9,070 nt of DNA from DATAFF01 sp036265615 (GTDB taxonomy: Bacteria; Pseudomonadota; Alphaproteobacteria; Rhizobiales; Aestuariivirgaceae). The stretch is from NCBI GenBank assembly GCA_036265615.1, contig DATAOT010000163.1:1-9070 (forward strand), read 5' to 3'. The position numbers and the translations under genes were made by a program. The notes beneath the pieces are model-generated. The model did no database searches. It was not told the DNA's origin and saw only the letters and a program-made list of their open reading frames with translations. How positions within the stretch are numbered: the first letter of the stretch is position 1; each line of letters opens with the position of its first letter. Positions 5,578-9,070 of the stretch are shown here, in pieces.

Positions 5578-5581
5578 CGCC

Positions 5582-5950
5582 ATGATCCAGGCAGAAACAA
5601 ATCTCGACGTCGCCGACAATTCCGGCGCGCGCCGCGTGCAGTGCATCAAGGTCCTGGGCGGCGCCAAGCGCAAATACGCGCATGTCGGCGACATCATCGT
5701 GGTGTCGATCAAGGAGGCGATCCCGCGCGGCCGGGTCAAGAAGGGCACGGTGATGAAGGCCGTTGTCGTGCGCACGGCCAAGGACATCCGGCGTGCCGAC
5801 GGTTCGGTCATCCGCTTCGACCGCAATGCCGCAGTGCTGATCAATCCCCAGGGCGAGCCGGTCGGCACGCGTATTTTCGGGCCGGTCCCGCGCGAACTCC
5901 GGGCCAAGAATCACATGAAGATCATCTCGCTCGCCCCGGAGGTGCTGTGA
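5582..5950 (+). CDS. rplN: 50S ribosomal protein L14
   Basis: L14 lies at the subunit interface, contacts 16S rRNA helix 14, and is the target of the silencing factor RsfS. The 122-aa product matches the family length. It begins MIQAETNLDVADNSGARRVQ and carries the central GDIIVVSIKEAIPRGRVKKG (about 37-56), VRTAKDIRRADGSVIRFD, and the ending GTRIFGPVPRELR then MKIISLAPEVL. It is the first gene of the classical spc block. In this window it is separated from rpsQ by the palindromic element. Its stop shares one base with the rplX start (TGATG), suggesting coupling. Confidence 0.97.
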   Translation: MIQAETNLDVADNSGARRVQCIKVLGGAKRKYAHVGDIIVVSIKEAIPRGRVKKGTVMKAVVVRTAKDIRRADGSVIRFDRNAAVLINPQGEPVGTRIFGPVPRELRAKNHMKIISLAPEVL

Positions 5951-6273
5951 TGGCGCTCAAGCTCAAGATCAGAAAGGGCGACCGCGTCGTGGTGCTCACC
6001 GGCAAGGACAAGGGCAAGCAGGGCAACGTGCTCAAGGTCTTTCCAAGCGACAACCGGGCGCTGGTGCAGGGGGTGAATGTGGCGCGCCGGCATCAGCGAC
6101 AGACGGCGGCGCAGCAGGGCGGCATCATTGCCAAGGAGCTGCCTATCCATATTTCGAACCTCGCTCATATCGATCCCAAGGACGGCAAGCCGACCCGGAT
6201 CGGCTACAAGTTCCTGAGCGACGGCAAAAGAGTCCGGGTGGCCAAGCGCTCGGGGGAGGAGATCAATGGCTGA
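5950..6273 (+). CDS. rplX: 50S ribosomal protein L24
   Basis: L24 is an assembly initiator for the 50S subunit and sits near the tunnel exit. From the ATG at 5950 the product is 107 aa. The KOW motif is clear at residues 6-30 (KIRKGDRVVVLTGKDKGKQG, then NVLKV), followed by VQGVNVARRHQRQTAAQQGGI and the C-terminal KPTRIGYKFLSDGKRVRVAKRSGE. The frame is open far upstream, but that part is a shadow inside rplN. The start overlaps the rplN stop by one base, and the gene end overlaps rplE by 8 nt. Length is slightly above the usual 103-104 aa owing to the short C-terminal tail. Confidence 0.96.
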   Translation: MALKLKIRKGDRVVVLTGKDKGKQGNVLKVFPSDNRALVQGVNVARRHQRQTAAQQGGIIAKELPIHISNLAHIDPKDGKPTRIGYKFLSDGKRVRVAKRSGEEING

Positions 6274-6844
6274 TCGCTATGTTCCGCGGCTGAAGCAGCA
6301 GTATCTCGACGAGGTGCGCAAGCAGCTCATGGAGAAGTTCTCCTACAGCAACGTGATGCAGGTGCCGACGTTCGACAAGGTCGTCCTCAACATGGGAGTG
6401 GGCGAGGCGGTCGGCGACGGCAAGATCATCAACACGGCTGCGGAAGAGCTCGCCAAGATCGCCGGGCAGAAGCCGGTGATCACCCGCGCCCGCAAATCGA
6501 TCGCGACCTACAAGATCCGCGAGAACATGCCGATCGGCGTCAAGGTGACGCTACGCAAGGCGCGGATGTGGGAGTTTCTCGACCGGCTGATCAACATCGC
6601 GCTGCCGCGGGTGCGCGACTTCCGCGGCCTGTCGGAGAAGAGCTTCGACGGGCGCGGCAACTATGCCATGGGGATCAAGGAGCACCTCGTCTTCCCGGAG
6701 ATCGACTATGACAAGATCGAGCGGGTCTGGGGCTTCGATGTGATCATCTGCACCACGGCGCGGAACGACGAGGAGGCGAGAGCTCTGCTCGAAGCTTTCA
6801 ATTTCCCGTTCCGCAGGCAGGCTCCGAAGCGCCAGGCGGCGTGA
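6266..6844 (+). CDS. rplE: 50S ribosomal protein L5
   Basis: L5 binds 5S rRNA with L18 in the central protuberance and contacts P-site tRNA. The 192-aa product carries the family signatures: YSNVMQVPTFDKVVLNMGVGEA (about 27-48), AGQKPVITRARKSIATYKIRE, MPIGVKVTLRKARMWEFLDRL, LPRVRDFRGLSEKSFDGRGNY and GIKEHLVFPEIDYDKIERVWG. Relatives are around 185 aa; the few extra residues are a basic C-terminal tail (RRQAPKRQAA). The ATG lies within the last codons of rplX, preceded by GGGGGAGGAG at 6252-6261, so re-initiation or independent loading are both possible. In E. coli the S8 repressor site is near this start, but I see no clear equivalent here. Confidence 0.97.
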   Translation: MADRYVPRLKQQYLDEVRKQLMEKFSYSNVMQVPTFDKVVLNMGVGEAVGDGKIINTAAEELAKIAGQKPVITRARKSIATYKIRENMPIGVKVTLRKARMWEFLDRLINIALPRVRDFRGLSEKSFDGRGNYAMGIKEHLVFPEIDYDKIERVWGFDVIICTTARNDEEARALLEAFNFPFRRQAPKRQAA

Positions 6845-6871
6845 TCGGGGTCATTCGAAAGGCTAAAGAGA

Positions 6872-7177
6872 ATGGCGAAGAAGAGCTCGATCGAGACCAA
6901 CAACCGGCGGCGGCGGCTGGCCAAGAAATTTGCCGGCAAGCGCGCCCGGCTCAAAGCCATTGCCAGCGATCAGAAGCTCAGCATGGAGGAGCGGTTCGCC
7001 GCCCAGCTCAAGCTGGCGCAGCTACCCCGCAACTCGGCGCGCAACCGCATTCGGAACCGCTGCGAGGTGACGGGGCGGGCCCGCGGCTATTACCGCAAGC
7101 TCGGCATGTCGCGGATTGCGCTCAGGGAGCTCGCCTCGCAAGGCCTGATCCCGGGCATGGTGAAGTCGAGCTGGTGA
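6872..7177 (+). CDS. rpsN: 30S ribosomal protein S14, zinc-free long form
   Basis: S14 is a 30S head protein needed for late assembly. The 101-aa product is the long type without a zinc ribbon: there is no CxxC pair, and only one cysteine appears in NRCEVTGRARGYYRKLGMSRI (about 67-87). The N terminus AKKSSIETNNRRRRLAKKFAGKR and the middle KLAQLPRNSARNRIRNR agree with proteobacterial S14. The C-terminal GLIPGMVKSSW is the standard ending. It lies 27 bp after rplE, with a weak purine-rich AAAGAGA before the ATG. Nothing is unusual. Confidence 0.97.
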   Translation: MAKKSSIETNNRRRRLAKKFAGKRARLKAIASDQKLSMEERFAAQLKLAQLPRNSARNRIRNRCEVTGRARGYYRKLGMSRIALRELASQGLIPGMVKSSW

Positions 7178-7202
7178 TCCGGCGAGGTTTGAGGAGAACT
7201 CG

Positions 7203-7601
7203 ATGACTGTGACTGATCCGCTGGGCGACATGCTGACCCGCATCCGCAATGCGCAGCTGCGCGGCAAGTCGAAAGTGACGACGCCGGCGTCCAGGATGCG
7301 CGCCCGGGTCCTCGATGTGCTGCAGCAGGAAGGCTATATTCGCGGCTATGCCGAGGTCGATTATGGCAAGGGCCGCTCTGAGATAGAAATCGAGCTGAAA
7401 TATTTCGACGGCGAGCCCGTGATCCGGCAGATCGACCGCGTATCGACGCCGGGCCGACGGGTTTATGCCAGCGTCAACAACCTGCCGACCGTCTATAACG
7501 GACTTGGGATCTCGATCCTGTCGACGCCAAAGGGCGTCCTCTCGGATGCCGATGCCCGGGCCCAGAATGTCGGCGGCGAAGTGATCTGCACGGTGTTCTG
7601 A
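7203..7601 (+). CDS. rpsH: 30S ribosomal protein S8
   Basis: S8 is a primary 16S rRNA-binding protein of the 30S platform and, in E. coli, the repressor of the spc operon. The 132-aa product starts MTVTDPLGDMLTRIRNAQLR and has TPASRMRARVLDVLQQEGYIRGY (about 25-47), EIEIELKYFDGEPVI, the ISILSTPKGVLSD segment and the C-terminal NVGGEVICTVF that closes the rRNA-binding domain. Several positions differ from the commoner rhizobial sequence, for example VNNLPTVYNGLG in place of a KSIP-type segment, which suggests a lineage away from the well-sampled genera. GAGGAG at 7190-7195 is the ribosome-binding site, 7 nt before the ATG. Confidence 0.97.
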   Translation: MTVTDPLGDMLTRIRNAQLRGKSKVTTPASRMRARVLDVLQQEGYIRGYAEVDYGKGRSEIEIELKYFDGEPVIRQIDRVSTPGRRVYASVNNLPTVYNGLGISILSTPKGVLSDADARAQNVGGEVICTVF

Positions 7602-7628
7602 ACGGAGCACCAGGAAGGAATCGATTCC

Positions 7629-8162
7629 ATGTCGCGCATCGGCAAGAAACCCATTCCGATCACCCAAGGGGTGACCGTTTCGGTTGCTGGCAGCACAGTC
7701 AAGGTGAAGGGACCCAAGGGCGAGCTTCAGACCGCGCTCGGCGATCTGGTCGGCGTCAAGGTCGAGAACAACCAGGTCGTGGTCGAGCCGCGCGACGACA
7801 GCAAGCCGGCCCGTGCCGCCTGGGGCATGTCGCGGACGCTGGTCAACAACATGGTCCAGGGCGTCACCCAGGGCTTCAGCCGCACGCTGGAGATCACCGG
7901 CGTCGGCTACCGCGCGGCGGCGCAAGGCGCGAAACTGCAGCTCAATCTCGGCTACAGCCATGACGTCGTCTATGAAGTGCCCAAGGGAGTGACGGTGACG
8001 ACGCCGCGGCCGACCGAGATCCAGATCGCCGGCATCGACAAGCAGCAGGTCGGCCAGGTCGCGGCGGAGATCCGCGCCTGGCGGCCGCCGGAACCCTACA
8101 AGGGCAAGGGCGTGCGCTATCGCGGCGAATATATCCACCGCAAGGAAGGCAAGAAGAAGTAG
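7629..8162 (+). CDS. rplF: 50S ribosomal protein L6
   Basis: L6 lies near the GTPase-associated region and the sarcin-ricin loop of the 50S subunit. The 177-aa product has the expected two-repeat fold: MSRIGKKPIPITQGVTVSV and VKVKGPKGEL in the first half, then GFSRTLEITGVGYRAAAQGAKLQLNLGYSH (about 82-111) and the family signature RPPEPYKGKGVRYRGEYIHRKEGKKK at the end. Length and motifs are normal. AGGAAGGAA at 7612-7620 is a probable ribosome-binding site, and the next gene, rplR, follows after 11 bp. Confidence 0.97.
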   Translation: MSRIGKKPIPITQGVTVSVAGSTVKVKGPKGELQTALGDLVGVKVENNQVVVEPRDDSKPARAAWGMSRTLVNNMVQGVTQGFSRTLEITGVGYRAAAQGAKLQLNLGYSHDVVYEVPKGVTVTTPRPTEIQIAGIDKQQVGQVAAEIRAWRPPEPYKGKGVRYRGEYIHRKEGKKK

Positions 8163-8173
8163 GGAAGCCGGGA

Positions 8174-8536
8174 ATGGTTCAGAAGATCACACCGCTCGAC
8201 CGACGCCGCCGGCGGGTCCGCAAGCTCCTCAAGTCGCGCAGCGGCGGGCGGCCGCGGCTCTCGGTATTCCGCTCGCACGCCTATATCTATGCCCAGATCA
8301 TCGATGACGATAAGGGCGAGACGCTGGCGGCGGCGTCATCGCTCGAGAAGGAGCTGAGGACGTCCCTCGAGGGCACCGGCGGCAAGGCAGCAGCTGCGGC
8401 GGTCGGCAAGCTGCTGGCCGAGCGGGCCAGGGACAAGGGCCTGAGCGAGGTCGTGTTCGATCGCGGCGGCTATATTTATCATGGCCGGGTCAAGGCGCTG
8501 GCCGATGCGGCGCGCGAAGCCGGGCTGAAGTTCTGA
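8174..8536 (+). CDS. rplR: 50S ribosomal protein L18
   Basis: L18 binds 5S rRNA and brings it to the central protuberance with L5. The 120-aa product has an arginine-rich N terminus (PLDRRRRRVRKLLKSRSGGRPRLSVFRSHAYIYAQIIDD) and then the conserved AAASSLEKELR, AAAAVGKLLAERARDKGLSEVVFDRGGYIYHGRVKALADAAREAGLKF. Length is normal for the family. It lies 11 bp after rplF with GGGAAGCCGGGA before the ATG, and 26 bp before rpsE. Confidence 0.97.
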   Translation: MVQKITPLDRRRRRVRKLLKSRSGGRPRLSVFRSHAYIYAQIIDDDKGETLAAASSLEKELRTSLEGTGGKAAAAAVGKLLAERARDKGLSEVVFDRGGYIYHGRVKALADAAREAGLKF

Positions 8537-8562
8537 AGGGAAGATGTCGATGAAGGTTTGGC

Positions 8563-9070
8563 ATGGCTAGAGAACGCGATCGCGGCGGCGACCGGGAAGA
8601 GCGCGACAGCGAGTTTCTCGACAAGCTCGTCCACATCAACCGGGTGGCCAAGGTGGTGAAAGGCGGCCGGCGCTTCGGTTTTGCCGCGCTGGTGGTGGTC
8701 GGCGACCAGAAGGGCCGGGTCGGCTTCGGCCATGGCAAGGCGCGCGAGGTGCCGGAAGCGATCCGCAAGGCGACCGACAGCGCCAAGCGCGGGCTGATCC
8801 GGGTGCCGTTGCGGGAGGGCCGGACACTGCATCACGACGTGGTCGGCCGTCACGGCTCGGGCAAGGTGGTGCTGCGCGCCGCCCCGGCCGGCACCGGCAT
8901 CATCGCCGGGGGCCCGATGCGGGCGGTGCTCGAGAGCCTCGGCATGCAGGACGTGGTTGCCAAATCGCTCGGAACGTCCAACCCGTACAACATGGTGCGG
9001 GCCACGTTCGATGCCCTGAAGCGCGAGACCAGCCCGCGCTCGGTGGCGGCGCGCCGCGGCAAGAAGGTGA
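8563..9070 (+). CDS. rpsE: 30S ribosomal protein S5 (3' end beyond the window)
   Basis: S5 lies at the mRNA entry channel beside S3 and S4 and affects decoding fidelity. The ATG at 8563 opens a frame of 169 complete codons that is still open at the window edge; the TGA at 9068-9070 is out of frame. The product has a short charged N terminus (MARERDRGGDREERDSE), the double-stranded RNA-binding fold at about 22-85 (HINRVAKVVKGGRRFGF, GDQKGRVGFGHGKAREVPEAIRKA), and the C-terminal domain with GTGIIAGGPMRAVLESLGM (110-128) and GTSNPYNMVRATFDAL. Relatives end about 20 residues later. The N terminus is shorter than in many rhizobia, which have more Arg/Asp-rich repeats. GAAGGT at 8552-8557 is the likely ribosome-binding site. 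Confidence 0.95.
   Translation, partial: MARERDRGGDREERDSEFLDKLVHINRVAKVVKGGRRFGFAALVVVGDQKGRVGFGHGKAREVPEAIRKATDSAKRGLIRVPLREGRTLHHDVVGRHGSGKVVLRAAPAGTGIIAGGPMRAVLESLGMQDVVAKSLGTSNPYNMVRATFDALKRETSPRSVAARRGKKV

Noticed and set aside
6240..6290. S8 repressor-binding site near the rplX/rplE junction, as in the E. coli spc operon
   Set aside because: I could not find a convincing hairpin with the S8-site features; the region is mostly the overlapping gene ends and a Shine-Dalgarno sequence.
8544..8570. Mini-ORF of 8 codons (MSMKVWHG) overlapping the rpsE start
   Set aside because: Its ribosome-binding site would be too close to its ATG, and so short a frame is expected by chance. It may be worth a look only if ribosome profiling shows initiation there.
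9068..9070. TGA at the end of the window as the stop of rpsE
   Set aside because: The rpsE frame reads GTG at 9067-9069, so this TGA is out of frame. S5 also normally continues about 20 residues further.

Overview
The window is a GC-rich ribosomal-protein superoperon, all on the + strand. It starts in the last codons of EF-Tu (tuf) and runs in canonical order through rpsJ-rplC-rplD-rplW-rplB-rpsS-rplV-rpsC-rplP-rpmC-rpsQ (S10 block), then rplN-rplX-rplE-rpsN-rpsH-rplF-rplR-rpsE (spc block). It ends inside rpsE. The protein sequences are typical of Alphaproteobacteria and most like Hyphomicrobiales (Rhizobiales). Supporting signs are the tuf-rpsJ junction, the S10 C-terminal half, the long zinc-free S14 and the S5/L3 sequences. 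I cannot name a genus.

Layout: 1-138 is the tuf 3' end; 151-5292 holds eleven genes of the S10 block; 5293-5581 is the only sizeable non-coding gap; 5582-9070 holds eight genes of the spc block, the last one cut by the window edge. Elsewhere the genes are 3-27 bp apart or overlap (rplD/rplW by 4 nt, rplV/rpsC by 1, rplN/rplX by 1, rplX/rplE by 8). This fits one long transcript with coupled translation. No promoter, leader attenuator or terminator could be supported.

The gap between rpsQ and rplN is the unexpected part. It is filled by a 267-273 bp non-coding palindromic element. The element has 26-nt terminal inverted repeats (24/26 matching), and inside them two large stem-loops (5332-5412 and 5428-5526). 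It sits in a CTAG site with an apparent TA duplication. Removing the element with one TA leaves the rpsQ stop codon intact and a normal 20-bp spacer before rplN. The best reading is a MITE-like or rhizobial intergenic-repeat insertion at the ancestral S10/spc operon boundary.

The genes build the ribosome: S10, S19, S3, S14 (30S head), S17, S8, S5 (30S body), and L3, L4, L23, L2, L22, L16, L29, L14, L24, L5, L6, L18 (50S). The one striking protein feature is L2, where the nearly universal HGGGEG loop close to the peptidyl-transferase centre is changed and shortened to DHPNGGR. S10 also carries a short basic N-terminal extension, and the L4 tunnel-loop tip differs from the usual consensus.
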